From positions 1-44,389 of the forward strand of contig NYMS01000039.1 in assembly GCA_002529455.1 (NCBI GenBank): 44,389 bases of DNA, in the 5' to 3' direction. The stretch's first letter is position 1, and each line of letters starts with the position of its first letter. The notes below the pieces were generated by a model. The model was not told the DNA's origin, ran no database searches, and worked only from the letters and a program-made list of their open reading frames with translations. The DNA is from Glycomyces fuscus. Its GTDB lineage: Bacteria; Actinomycetota; Actinomycetes; Streptosporangiales; Streptosporangiaceae. This document shows, in pieces, positions 31,615 through 39,961 of the stretch. Made by a program: the position numbers and the translations under genes.

Positions 31615-34600
31615 TCAGGGGTTCTCCCGGGGCCGCCAGGTCCTGCCGCGTCCCGCCTTCTTGGGTTTGCGGGGCAGGGTCCGGGACGGCTGGGACCCGT
31701 CCTTGTCCCCGTTCCCGTCGTCCGCGACGGGACCCTCGGCGGTGGCCGCGGCGGGGGCGGGTTCGCGTTCCGCCCTGTTCTTCAGCCTCTCCAGGCGCTC
31801 CGCCCGGCTGGTGAGGGCGTCGGAACGCGCCGCGGCGGGCTTCGCCGCGGCCTGGGAGCGGGCGCGGACCCGCTCGGGGCGCGCGGGCTGCTCGGGACGT
31901 GCGGGCTGCTCGGGGCGCACCGGCTGCTCAGGACGTGCGGGCTGCTCGGCCCGCTGTGCCGGGGCGGCTGGAGCGGCCGGGGCGGCTGCGGTGCCGTTCG
32001 GCCTCGGGAGGCGGGAGCGGACGGCGCGTTTGGCGGCCTTGCGGACGGGGGCGGGCTCGGGAGGCGCCTCCTCGGGGGTCCGCTCCTGCTGGGGAGGTAC
32101 CGCGTGCGTCTCCTGGAACGGGCGCTCCGCGCGGGCGGGAGAGGAGACCACCGACGGAACCGTGCCCGTACTCGGACGCCCGGGGGCGGGCCTGGCGGGG
32201 GCGGGTTCGGGCGCACGCTGCCCGGCGGCGGGACGCTCGGCGGCGGGCCCGGCCGGAGCGGCCTCCTCCGGTCCCTGCGGGGCCGCGGCCCGTGCGGGCG
32301 CGCGCTGCTCCCGGAGTGCGGCCCGCTCGGGCTCGGACGCTCGCGGTGCGCCCTCCTCGTCGGCGGACGGCTCGGCGGCGGACCGGTCCGCACCGGCGTC
32401 CGCCTGCGCGGTGTCCAGCCGCTCGGAGGCGGAGGGCTCGGACGCGGCCCTCGGGGGCTGCGCCTCCTCGGACACGGGCCACAGGAACGCGGACGACTCG
32501 GGCGCCTCCCCGCCGGGAACGGACGGCGCGGACGAGGCGGGTTCCGGCGCGCTCTCCTCGGCCGCGGACGGTTCGGCGACGGACCGGTCCGAGCGGGTGC
32601 CCGGCTGCGCGGCGTCCGCCGACACGGCCCCGGGCCGCGCCGCGCCGGTCAGCTCGGCCTGCGCGGTGCCGGACGGCGCGGTGTCGGCCTTCCTGGCCGT
32701 GCGCTCGTCGGTCTCCCAGAAATCGGTGTTCCAGAGGTCGGCGTCCCAGAAGCCCGCCTCCGAGGCGTCGGTCTCCTGGGCCCTGACCTCCTCGGCCTCC
32801 CCGACCGTATCGGCCCGCCGATCGCTCTCCTCGGTCTCGGCCGTCTCGGCCCTCTCGGTCGTCTCGGTCGTCTCGGCGACGGCCTGCTCCCCCAGTGCGC
32901 CGAGGAACGGCTCCGCGAAGGAACCGGCCTCCTCCACCGTGGCCGCCGCGGTCCCAGCGGCCTCCGGGGCCTGCTCCGGACGCGGCGCCCGGTCGTCGGC
33001 CTCCTCCCCGGCGGGCGAGGAGTGGCGGTAGGCGCGGACCGCGTCCATGACCTGCTCGGCGCTCGCTCCGGGCCAGGAGCAGTGGAAGACCGGGTTGAGC
33101 GGAGGGCTGGTCTCGGTGATGAGGCCGTCCTCCTCGATGACGCAGCTGCCGCCGAGCGGCCAGCGGCCCAGGACCACGGCCGTGATGCCCTGCTGCTGCC
33201 CGTGCAGCAGCAGGCCCGACAGCGCGGTCTCGTGCTCGGGAGCAGGCGCGGTCACCAGGGCCAGGGGCGTGTGCTGGCGCGGTTCCCGCTCCTCGACGAT
33301 CTGGTGCAGCTCGCGCTGGAGGGCGGTCAGGGCCTCCTCCATCGTGCCGACCATCCGCACGGGCTCACAGGGGTGCGCGCGCAGCAGATCCCGGCCCCGC
33401 TCGCCCACCAGGCGGGCGGCGTCGGCCTCGGTGAGCAGGACGCGCACGGCGTCGCCGTCGAGGCGGTCGAGCGCGTTGACGATGAGGCGGCGGGCTGCCC
33501 CGGCGGCGCCCGGCCCGGTGATCCCGAGGCCGGGCACGTGGTCGAGTTCCACCGTCACCCGCTCGTCGATGTCGTCGCCGGGGGTGGGGCGGGGCGGCGA
33601 AGCGGGCAGGGCCAGGCGGCGGGGCACCCTCGGCAGGCGGGGCAGGCTCAGGCTCACCCGGGGCACGCGGACGCCGCGCTTGCCCAGCAGGTACCCCCCG
33701 GCCAGGCCCGCGAACGCCACCGCTCCGGTGACGGCGCCGTCGGGGATCTCCACCACCAGCACCCCGCCGCCGTCCTCGGCGGCGTCGACCGCGGCCTCCA
33801 CCGGGTCGGTGTCCCCGGCCTCGGCGCCGGTGTCCCCGAACGCGGCGGCGGGGGCCTCCGTCTCGGCGGCCATCACGCGGGACTGGAGGGAGGTCGGCTG
33901 CGGGACGACGGTGTAGGTGACCTCGGCCCTGCGCTGGGCGGCGGCGCCCCCGTCGCGGGGCTCACCGGAGCCGACGCCGGTCGCCGTGATCTCGGGGGCG
34001 TCCTCGCCCAGGAGCTCGTTGAGGTGGTCGGCGACCGCCTGGGCCCGGCGCTCGGACAGCTCCAGGTTGGCCGACGCGCTTCCGCTGGGGTCGGTGTGCC
34101 CGGTGACGCTGACCGCCGTGTCGGGGTCGCCGTAGGAGGAGATCATGTCCGCCACCGGTGCCAGGTCCCCGCGCATCTGCTCGGTGAGTTCGGCCGAGCC
34201 GACCCCGAAGCCGGTGACGGTGCGCACCCGCTCGGTGGGCTGTGCGGAGGGGGCCTCCTGGGGAGCGGACGACGCGTCGCCGTCCCGCTCCCCGTCCGCC
34301 TCCCGGTCCTCCTGCGCGGTGACCGTGTCGGCGAACGCGGTGGCCGGGGCGACCGCCACGGTGCCCACGGCCGCCGCCGCCATGACCTGGAGCGGTCCCA
34401 GGGGGCGCAGCCGCCGGGGCATGCCGCGCAGGCGGGCGAAGGTCTCCACGACCAGTCCCGCCGCGTACAGACCCCACAGGGCCCACAGCACGGTGATCAG
34501 CAGGGCGGTGAACACACCCGGCGGCAGCCGCCAGCCGCGCAGGTGGGCCGCGGCCACGGCCCAGGAGTCCGGCAGCTCCGGCCAGGGCAGGTGCGACAGG

Positions 34601-34671
34601 AGCAGGTAGGGGATACCGGTCAGGACCGCCGCTGCGAGCAGGAGTGCGCTCAGCCGTCGGATCTGGGACAT
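31615..34671 (-). CDS. Tad-locus membrane protein with OmpA-type peptidoglycan-binding domain and disordered tail
   Basis: 1018 residues. Membrane segments lie in the first 115 (about 8-25, 52-75, 93-113). An OmpA_C domain (about 150-255) includes TGHTDPSGSASANLELSERRAQ, the diaminopimelate-binding signature. One more membrane segment is near 313-332. A domain at about 368-590 (PGLGITGPGAAGAARRLIVN; ITAVVLGRWPLGG) resembles the middle of LysM/BTAD-type proteins in Streptomyces Tad loci. Residues 600-1018 are Glu/Ala/Pro-rich and disordered, with (RPEQPA) repeats. ATG at 34671 has GAGG. Last gene of the operon, 16 nt after the TadG-like gene; a cell-wall anchor for the pilus machine is likely. 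Confidence 0.8.
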   Translation of the reverse strand: MSQIRRLSALLLAAAVLTGIPYLLLSHLPWPELPDSWAVAAAHLRGWRLPPGVFTALLITVLWALWGLYAAGLVVETFARLRGMPRRLRPLGPLQVMAAAAVGTVAVAPATAFADTVTAQEDREADGERDGDASSAPQEAPSAQPTERVRTVTGFGVGSAELTEQMRGDLAPVADMISSYGDPDTAVSVTGHTDPSGSASANLELSERRAQAVADHLNELLGEDAPEITATGVGSGEPRDGGAAAQRRAEVTYTVVPQPTSLQSRVMAAETEAPAAAFGDTGAEAGDTDPVEAAVDAAEDGGGVLVVEIPDGAVTGAVAFAGLAGGYLLGKRGVRVPRVSLSLPRLPRVPRRLALPASPPRPTPGDDIDERVTVELDHVPGLGITGPGAAGAARRLIVNALDRLDGDAVRVLLTEADAARLVGERGRDLLRAHPCEPVRMVGTMEEALTALQRELHQIVEEREPRQHTPLALVTAPAPEHETALSGLLLHGQQQGITAVVLGRWPLGGSCVIEEDGLITETSPPLNPVFHCSWPGASAEQVMDAVRAYRHSSPAGEEADDRAPRPEQAPEAAGTAAATVEEAGSFAEPFLGALGEQAVAETTETTERAETAETEESDRRADTVGEAEEVRAQETDASEAGFWDADLWNTDFWETDERTARKADTAPSGTAQAELTGAARPGAVSADAAQPGTRSDRSVAEPSAAEESAPEPASSAPSVPGGEAPESSAFLWPVSEEAQPPRAASEPSASERLDTAQADAGADRSAAEPSADEEGAPRASEPERAALREQRAPARAAAPQGPEEAAPAGPAAERPAAGQRAPEPAPARPAPGRPSTGTVPSVVSSPARAERPFQETHAVPPQQERTPEEAPPEPAPVRKAAKRAVRSRLPRPNGTAAAPAAPAAPAQRAEQPARPEQPVRPEQPARPEQPARPERVRARSQAAAKPAAARSDALTSRAERLERLKNRAEREPAPAAATAEGPVADDGNGDKDGSQPSRTLPRKPKKAGRGRTWRPRENP
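31875..31946 (-). repeat. 18-bp tandem repeats, four copies
   Basis: Four adjacent 18-nt units, differing at a few bases, encode the hexapeptide RPEQPA/RPEQPV in the tail of the OmpA-domain protein. An expanding coding minisatellite, so tail length may vary between strains. Confidence 0.7.
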
Positions 34672-34687
34672 GTCCGCCTCACTGGAG

Positions 34688-35089
34688 CTAGGGAGTCGGC
34701 TGGGTGTGGGGACGTGCGGTGGCCGTGGAGTCGACGGTGGTCGAGCCCATCGGCAGGAGGGTGAAGGAGTAGGCCACCGAGCAGGTCACGGTCACGGTGT
34801 CACCGCTGACCGAGACCGTCCCGGTGGCACCGGCGGCGCTGAGGAAGGAGTGCGCGGCGGCGGACGCCGCCGCGGGGTCGAGGGCGACCTCGGTCATGCC
34901 CTCGCGGTAGGCGGCCCAGTCGAGCTGCTGGGCGCCCGCCCGGGCGGCCTCCTGGGCCAGGGTGGCGGCCTCGTTGCGGGCGCGCAGCACGCCCCCGCCG
35001 TCGGTGACCAGGCCCAGGCAGAGAAGGAAGGCCGAGGCCATGACAACGACGAAAGCCGTGGCCTGGCCGCTGTCATCCGTGCGTCTCAC
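34688..35089 (-). CDS. TadG/TadE-like pseudopilin, third small pilus protein
   Basis: 133 residues. A short basic leader (VRRTDDSG) precedes a hydrophobic helix (QATAFVVVMASAFLLCLGLV), followed by an outside domain with QEAARAGAQQLD typical of TadG-related proteins (Rv3660c-type neighbours). The Glu expected at +5 of class III prepilins is replaced by Phe. GTG at 35089 overlaps the upstream stop by 4 nt, with a GGGGG element upstream. Part of the continuous Tad operon. Confidence 0.75.
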   Translation of the reverse strand: MRRTDDSGQATAFVVVMASAFLLCLGLVTDGGGVLRARNEAATLAQEAARAGAQQLDWAAYREGMTEVALDPAAASAAAHSFLSAAGATGTVSVSGDTVTVTCSVAYSFTLLPMGSTTVDSTATARPHTQPTP

Positions 35090-35511
35090 GGTTGCCCCCT
35101 GAAGGTGTCGACGACGACTGTCGCGTCCCCGGAGACCGTGATGTTCCCCGGAACGCCCAGTCCGGTCAGGTCGCCCAGTCCGACGCGGCACTCGACCACG
35201 GCGGTGACCGCCCCACCGGGGGTCAGACCGCCGTGGTCGAGGGTGACCGTGTGGTCGCCGCAGGCCAGGCCGTTCTCGGCCAGGGAACTCGCCGCGGTGC
35301 CCGAGGCGGCCCCCTCGGCGGCAGCGACGCTGCGTTCGAGGGAGGCCGCCCGGGCGGCGGCGTGCGCCACCTGGTCGGCGGTGGAGTTGGCGTCCGCCAC
35401 CCTCCCGGCGAGCACCATGAGAAGTGCGAACGCCAGGAGGGCGGGGGTCAGGAGCACCAGCTCCACCGAGGCCGAACCGCGGTCACCACGGTCGCTGTGT
35501 ACAGGACTCAC
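35086..35511 (-). CDS. TadE-like pilus protein, second
   Basis: 141 residues. The leader DRGDRG is followed by SASVELVLLTPALLAFALLM, an ideal class III (TadE) processing site with Gly before the cut, Glu at +5 and a hydrophobic helix. The rest is an extracytoplasmic domain with two Cys (LACGDHT, VVECRVG). It matches TadE of actinobacterial Tad systems. GTG at 35511 overlaps the previous gene's stop by 4 nt. Likely a minor pilin or assembly factor. Confidence 0.82.
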   Translation of the reverse strand: MSPVHSDRGDRGSASVELVLLTPALLAFALLMVLAGRVADANSTADQVAHAAARAASLERSVAAAEGAASGTAASSLAENGLACGDHTVTLDHGGLTPGGAVTAVVECRVGLGDLTGLGVPGNITVSGDATVVVDTFRGQP

Positions 35512-35876
35512 GGAGCGGCCTCCGCGGGGACGAAGCGCTCCACGGGCGCGGTGACCTCGTGGCCCACCGGCCAACTGAAGCCGGGGATGATGCTGGGCAC
35601 CTCGGCGTCCACCACCACACGCACCTCTTCAGCACCTCGGTCGACGGACACGTTGAGGCCGGAGAGGAAAGAAGTTCCTCCTCCCTCGGCCACCGACGTG
35701 CCGCCACCTGCTGTCCGTGACTGCTCGGCGGTCCTGCGTGCTATGTCGGCAACGACGTGGTCACCATGCATCCACAGAGCCGTCTGGATGACCAGCAGGA
35801 CCAGAAGTAGCAGCGCAGGTGCGGCTACGGCCAGCTCTGCGCTACCTCGATCATCGCGGCTGGTGAAAGCACTCAC
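35508..35876 (-). CDS. TadE-like pilus protein, first
   Basis: 122 residues. The leader SRDDRG is followed by SAELAVAAPALLLLVLLVIQ and an outside domain. It looks like a TadE protein but the Glu sits at +3 after Gly instead of +5. GTG at 35876 overlaps the stop of the 56-residue gene by 4 nt (GTGA). Longer in-frame starts run through that gene and are rejected. Lower GC than its neighbours. Confidence 0.78.
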   Translation of the reverse strand: MSAFTSRDDRGSAELAVAAPALLLLVLLVIQTALWMHGDHVVADIARRTAEQSRTAGGGTSVAEGGGTSFLSGLNVSVDRGAEEVRVVVDAEVPSIIPGFSWPVGHEVTAPVERFVPAEAAP

Positions 35877-36043
35877 TCCCCGCCAATTTCGCCAGCTTGC
35901 GAGGTCACGAAACCGAGAATAGTGGATGCCACCAAACCAGCAGCGGCCACCAGAACTGCAGTGATAATAACCGTTTCGGTCGAGTAACCATCGTCTCTGC
36001 GGCTGAGCAGCAGGGAACTGAGGTAGGCAGTGATGCGCTGCAT
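35873..36043 (-). CDS. Small pilin-like protein (Flp/DUF4244-like), 56 residues
   Basis: ATG at 36043 has GGAG 7 nt upstream, and TGA at 35873 overlaps the next start by 4 nt. The sequence runs MQRITAYLSSLLLSRRDDG, then YSTETVIITAVLVAAAGLVA, then STILGFVTSQAG: basic leader, Gly before a likely cut, Thr/Glu and one helix. Size, place between TadC and TadE, and layout match the small pilin or DUF4244 protein of actinobacterial Tad loci, so it may be the pilus subunit. Glu is at +4. It is short enough to be skipped by size cut-offs. Confidence 0.8.
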   Translation of the reverse strand: MQRITAYLSSLLLSRRDDGYSTETVIITAVLVAAAGLVASTILGFVTSQAGEIGGE

Positions 36044-36070
36044 CAAGGGTCTCCATGATGGGTCGGGTAC

Positions 36071-36964
36071 TCATGTACTGAACAGGATGTGGCTCATCGC
36101 CGGATAACCCAAGAGAGTGAGAAATCCAGCGAAGAGCAGGACCACTGGTAGACTCATCCGCTCGGTGGCGGATTGGGCCTCAGCATCCATCTCGGACAGG
36201 AACTGGGTCCGCAGCGTCTTAGCCTTAGAAGCCAGAGAGCTGCGAATACGGGCGCCGTCAGCACCAGCCAATTGAAGGCTGGCCGCAAGTTCGGCGAATT
36301 CAGGAGTGTCGTAGCGATCGCTGAGGGCCCGCAACGCGACCCAAGGTGGTTGACGCATAAGCGCCGCTTCGCGGAGGCTCTCCCGGATACGAACCATAGC
36401 CCATCCGTTACCCGCTGCACCGGCGTCGGCCAGAGCCCCATTGACGCCCGCACCCCCGGCCAAAGACACCACGACCAGGTCGGCGAAACTCGCCAGAGTG
36501 CGGCGCATACGCTCCCGGCGCTTGTCCGCCTCATCGCGCAAGGACAGATCCGGTGCGAACCAAGAAACCAAAGCAAACATCAGCCACATTCCTCCAGCAA
36601 TAACACTGGACGGAAGGACACCCGCAAGAGAAAGCATGCCGCCCAACAATGGAGGAAAGGCAAGTCCCAGCACCAAGGCGGTGAACTTCTCGGCGAGGTA
36701 GGAGGCCGGTTCGCGTTCGCACACCCGCAGGTTGCGCCGTGTGCGGGGGCCCGGCATACCGAAGCCTTCCAGAACCGGAACACCGATTTTCCCCAACCGT
36801 GTCAGTACACCGGTGTCCGGCCCTGTAACCACGACAGTGCGGGGAGGCGGCGGCGCAGCCAATCGCTCGGCGAGTGTGGGCCGGGCCCAGCGGGCGGCGA
36901 AGAGCGCCCACAAGGCCAACCCGAGGGCGGCACCCGCGAGAGCGGCGGCCAGAACGGGGGTCAT
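36071..36964 (-). CDS. tadC: Type II/IV secretion inner membrane platform protein TadC
   Basis: 297-residue T2SF-domain protein with membrane segments at the N-terminus, near 95-135 and at the C-terminus (MSLPVVLLFAGFLTLLGYPA). The cytosolic T2SF core reads RTLASFADLVVVSLAGGAGV and continues to LQLAGADGARIRSSLASKAK, typical of TadC. ATG at 36964 overlaps the TadB stop (ATGA). It pairs with TadB as the platform that the TadA ATPase drives. Its DNA is much less GC-rich than the rest of the operon. Confidence 0.9.
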   Translation of the reverse strand: MTPVLAAALAGAALGLALWALFAARWARPTLAERLAAPPPPRTVVVTGPDTGVLTRLGKIGVPVLEGFGMPGPRTRRNLRVCEREPASYLAEKFTALVLGLAFPPLLGGMLSLAGVLPSSVIAGGMWLMFALVSWFAPDLSLRDEADKRRERMRRTLASFADLVVVSLAGGAGVNGALADAGAAGNGWAMVRIRESLREAALMRQPPWVALRALSDRYDTPEFAELAASLQLAGADGARIRSSLASKAKTLRTQFLSEMDAEAQSATERMSLPVVLLFAGFLTLLGYPAMSHILFST

Positions 36965-37836
36965 CGGACAGCCTCCGGGGTGCGGGAAGAAGCAGGTGCG
37001 AGCACACGGGGCCCCAGGTCAAATCTGGACATGCGGGACAACCAGACCAACGCGGCCGCCCAGAGGGCGCCGATTCCCGCGAGCACCAATTGGCCTAGGA
37101 GACCATCGAAAGGCTCCATATAATCGCCGTTGAACAGCAGCAGGAACGCCGCCATACCCACAGTCGTACCGACGATGATCCGGGTGGAAGTACGCAACCG
37201 GGCGCGGCTGGCGGCCACACGCACAAGCATCGCTGCCTGTTCACGGGCGGCTTCGGACAAGGTCCCCAACAGAACGCCCAGGTCGGTGGCGTGCCGGGTG
37301 GCGGCGGTGCTCAGGGCGGCGGCCACCAGGTCGGCGGTGGGGTTGTCCACCTCGTCGGCGAAGGAGCGCAGGGCGTCCTGCGTGGACTGGCCCGCCCGCA
37401 GCCGGTCGGCCAGCCTGGCGACTGGCTCACGCACGGGCTCGGGTGCGATGGGCACCGTGGCGGCGACGGCCTGGTGCAGTCCGGCGGCACCGGCCATCAG
37501 GTCGCGCAGCATCTCGGTCCAGGCCGCGACGGCCTCGACCCCGGCCACCTGTTGCTCGTGGCGGCGGTCGGGCCCCAGCACGGCGGGCCCCCACCAGCAG
37601 CCCGCGGCGGCGAGCGCACCGGCCACCGGCCAGCCGGTGAGGAACCAGACGAGCAGGCCGACGACGATCGCCGCGGCCAGCCGGAGCGGTCGCTGGCGGC
37701 CGAGCAGGGCCGCGCGCCACTGGGGGATCCGTGACGGGCTCGAACCGCCGGACGCGGCCAGCGAGGCCAGGGCCAGCCACAGCCCCGCGCCGAGCAGGGC
37801 TCCGGCGGCGGCGACGAGCAGGACGGGGGTCGTCAC
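36961..37836 (-). CDS. tadB: Type II/IV secretion inner membrane platform protein TadB
   Basis: 291 residues with two N-terminal and two C-terminal membrane segments around a T2SF core (VEAVAAWTEMLRDLMAGAAG; DLGVLLGTLSEAAREQAAML). GTG at 37836 overlaps the TadA stop by 4 nt. Forms the inner-membrane platform with TadC. The 3' third shares the lower GC of tadC. Confidence 0.9.
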   Translation of the reverse strand: MTTPVLLVAAAGALLGAGLWLALASLAASGGSSPSRIPQWRAALLGRQRPLRLAAAIVVGLLVWFLTGWPVAGALAAAGCWWGPAVLGPDRRHEQQVAGVEAVAAWTEMLRDLMAGAAGLHQAVAATVPIAPEPVREPVARLADRLRAGQSTQDALRSFADEVDNPTADLVAAALSTAATRHATDLGVLLGTLSEAAREQAAMLVRVAASRARLRTSTRIIVGTTVGMAAFLLLFNGDYMEPFDGLLGQLVLAGIGALWAAALVWLSRMSRFDLGPRVLAPASSRTPEAVR

Positions 37837-39191
37837 CGTGCCCACCCCACCGTCTCCGGGCTGAGCATCGCGGGGTCGAAACCGGCCTCGGCCAGCGCGT
37901 CCAGCGTGTTGGGGCTGGGCGGCGCCGCGGGCAGGAACCCGTCGCGGCCGCGCCGGTAGATCTCGTTGGACACCACGCTCTGCCCCTCCGCGCCCACCAC
38001 CTCGCGCACGCTGGTGACCCTGCGACCGCCCGTGGGCAGTGCCGACACGTGGATGACCAGGTGCACGGCGGCGGCCACCAGGGAGGCGGTGGCCTCCAGG
38101 GGAAGGCGCTCCGCGGACTGGGCGGCGTAGGCGCCCAGCTTGGTGAAGGCGCCCGCGGAGTCCGCGGCGTGCAGGGTGGTGAGGCTGCCGTCGTTGCCCT
38201 GGCTCATGGCGTTGAGCAGCGGGACGGTCTCGTGGCCGCGCGTCTCGCCGACGATGACCCGGTCGGGGGACATGCGCAGGGCCGTGCGCACCAGGTCGGC
38301 GATGGTGATCTCGCCGACGCCCTCGACGTTGGCCGGCCGGGCCTGGAGGGCGACGCAGTCGGGGTGGGCCGCGCGGTCGCGGTCCAGTCCGAGCTCGAAG
38401 ACGTCCTCGATGGTGACGAGGCGCTCGTCCACGGGGATCTCGGCGGCCAGGGCGCGCAGCAGGGTGGTCTTGCCCGCGCCGGTGCCGCCGGTGATGACCA
38501 TGTTGCGGCGGGAGCGCACCCCCGCCCGCAGCAGGGCGACCAGGGTGTCGTCGACCGTGCCCAGTTCGCGGAGCTGGTCGAGGGTGGTGCGGCTGTAGCG
38601 GTGGCGGCGGATGGACACCGAGGGCTGCCGGGAGACCTCCATGACCGCGTTGAGGCGCTCGCCGCCGGGCAGCTGCATGTCGAGGATGGGCGCGCCCGGG
38701 TCGAAGCGGCGCTCCCCCGTCTCGGACTCGGAGGCCAGGCGCCGGACCAGGGCGATGACCTCCTCGGGGTCGTCGAAGAGCGAGTCGTGCCGCTCGCGGC
38801 TGCCGTCGGCGCGGCGCACCCACACGTGCACGCCGTTGATGTTGATGTTCTCGATCCCGGTGTCGTCCAGGAGGGGCTGGAGGGGGCCGAGTCCGCACAC
38901 CCGGGCCAGGGCGCCCGCGGCGACGGAGGCCTCCGTCGCGGCGTCGAGCACCTGCCGGCCCTCGGCCAGGGCGCGGCCCGCGTCCTCGTCGAGGATCTGG
39001 GCGATGACGCGCTCGGCGCGGGCGCGGTACTCCTCGGGCGTGTCCTCGGGGGCCCCGCGGGTCTCCTCGCTCAGCCGCCGGGTGGCCTCGGTGACGGTCC
39101 GCTCGACCCGGTCGGCCACGGTGCGGGCGTGGTCGGTGTCCAGGAAGTAGCCGTCGGTGATGTCGTATCCGGCGTCGTGTCCGCTGCTCAT
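37833..39191 (-). CDS. tadA: Pilus assembly ATPase TadA (CpaF family)
   Basis: 452-residue secretion ATPase powering Tad pilus assembly. Features are INGVHVWVRRADGSRERH, Walker A GGTGAGKTT, the Asp box (VTIEDVFELGLD), Walker B-like DRVIVGETRGHE and the His box TTLHAADSAGAF, all intact. ATG at 39191 overlaps the TadZ stop (ATGA). N-terminal 100 residues are charged and helical, as usual. The best-preserved marker of the locus. Confidence 0.95.
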   Translation of the reverse strand: MSSGHDAGYDITDGYFLDTDHARTVADRVERTVTEATRRLSEETRGAPEDTPEEYRARAERVIAQILDEDAGRALAEGRQVLDAATEASVAAGALARVCGLGPLQPLLDDTGIENININGVHVWVRRADGSRERHDSLFDDPEEVIALVRRLASESETGERRFDPGAPILDMQLPGGERLNAVMEVSRQPSVSIRRHRYSRTTLDQLRELGTVDDTLVALLRAGVRSRRNMVITGGTGAGKTTLLRALAAEIPVDERLVTIEDVFELGLDRDRAAHPDCVALQARPANVEGVGEITIADLVRTALRMSPDRVIVGETRGHETVPLLNAMSQGNDGSLTTLHAADSAGAFTKLGAYAAQSAERLPLEATASLVAAAVHLVIHVSALPTGGRRVTSVREVVGAEGQSVVSNEIYRRGRDGFLPAAPPSPNTLDALAEAGFDPAMLSPETVGWAR

Positions 39192-39961
39192 GCGTGGACC
39201 CCCGTCGACTCCGGCGCGGGAAGCGGGGTTCCCGGAACGGGTTCGGGAGCGCGGTCGGCGCCGTTGGCGAGGTCGCCCGCCAGGCGCGCCGCCGCCTTCA
39301 GCAGCGGCCTGCGGTGCGGCTTGCGCGGGTTGGTCTCCCCGCGCAGGAAGGCCGCGGAGCGCTCGTCGGTGGGCAGGCGCCCCCACACGCCCGGGCCCAG
39401 GGCGCCCTCGATCTCGCGGACGCTCCCGCTGCCGCCGACGACGACGGTGCGCAGGCGCGGCAGGCTCCGGACCAGGGCCTCGGAGGCCTCCTTGGCGCGG
39501 CGCAGCTGGGCCAGGGAGTCGGAGACGAGCAGGAGGGCCTCGTCGGCACGGGCGGCCAGCGCGGAGGCGGGCGCGCCGGGGGTCAGGCGGCCCAGGTCCA
39601 GGACGACCGCGGCCCCCTCGGCGGAGGCGAGCACGCCGGGGTTCTGGGCGAGCAGGCGCACCGCGCCCTCGGCGCGGTCGGCGGTGACGGGCGCGTGGCA
39701 CACCGCCAGCCCTCCGGGGAGGATCTGGGTGTGCGCGGCCAGGTCGGCGGAGGCTCCGCCGTGCCGGGCGGCGGCGGCCAGGCCGGTCAGGCCGGGGGCG
39801 GGCTGGAGGCGCCGCCAGGTGGCGACGTCGCCGCCGGAGGCGTCGGCCTCCACGAGGACGGCACCGGCTCCGCCGGGCCAGACCGCGGCCAGTGCCATGG
39901 CCGCGCAGGTGACGCCGGGTGCTCCGCCCAGGGAGAAGAGCGCCACGGTCCTGGGCATCAC
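39188..39961 (-). CDS. TadZ/CpaE-like MinD-family protein
   Basis: 257-residue MinD/ParA-like protein thought to place the Tad machine in the cell. The nucleotide loop reads LFSLGGAPGVTCAAMALA, without the Lys residues of the deviant Walker A motif, as in other actinobacterial TadZ relatives with a GSPGVTT-type loop. ATP hydrolysis is therefore doubtful. Later, LLLVSDSLAQLRRAKEASEA is the usual MinD core element. GTG at 39961 overlaps the CpaB-like stop; the next codon is ATG, so the start is uncertain by one residue. Confidence 0.82.
   Translation of the reverse strand: MMPRTVALFSLGGAPGVTCAAMALAAVWPGGAGAVLVEADASGGDVATWRRLQPAPGLTGLAAAARHGGASADLAAHTQILPGGLAVCHAPVTADRAEGAVRLLAQNPGVLASAEGAAVVLDLGRLTPGAPASALAARADEALLLVSDSLAQLRRAKEASEALVRSLPRLRTVVVGGSGSVREIEGALGPGVWGRLPTDERSAAFLRGETNPRKPHRRPLLKAAARLAGDLANGADRAPEPVPGTPLPAPESTGVHA

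Noticed and set aside
39914..39949. TadZ lacking Walker A lysines as evidence of a broken gene
   Set aside because: Actinobacterial TadZ relatives share a GSPGVTT-type loop, so this is a family trait, not decay.
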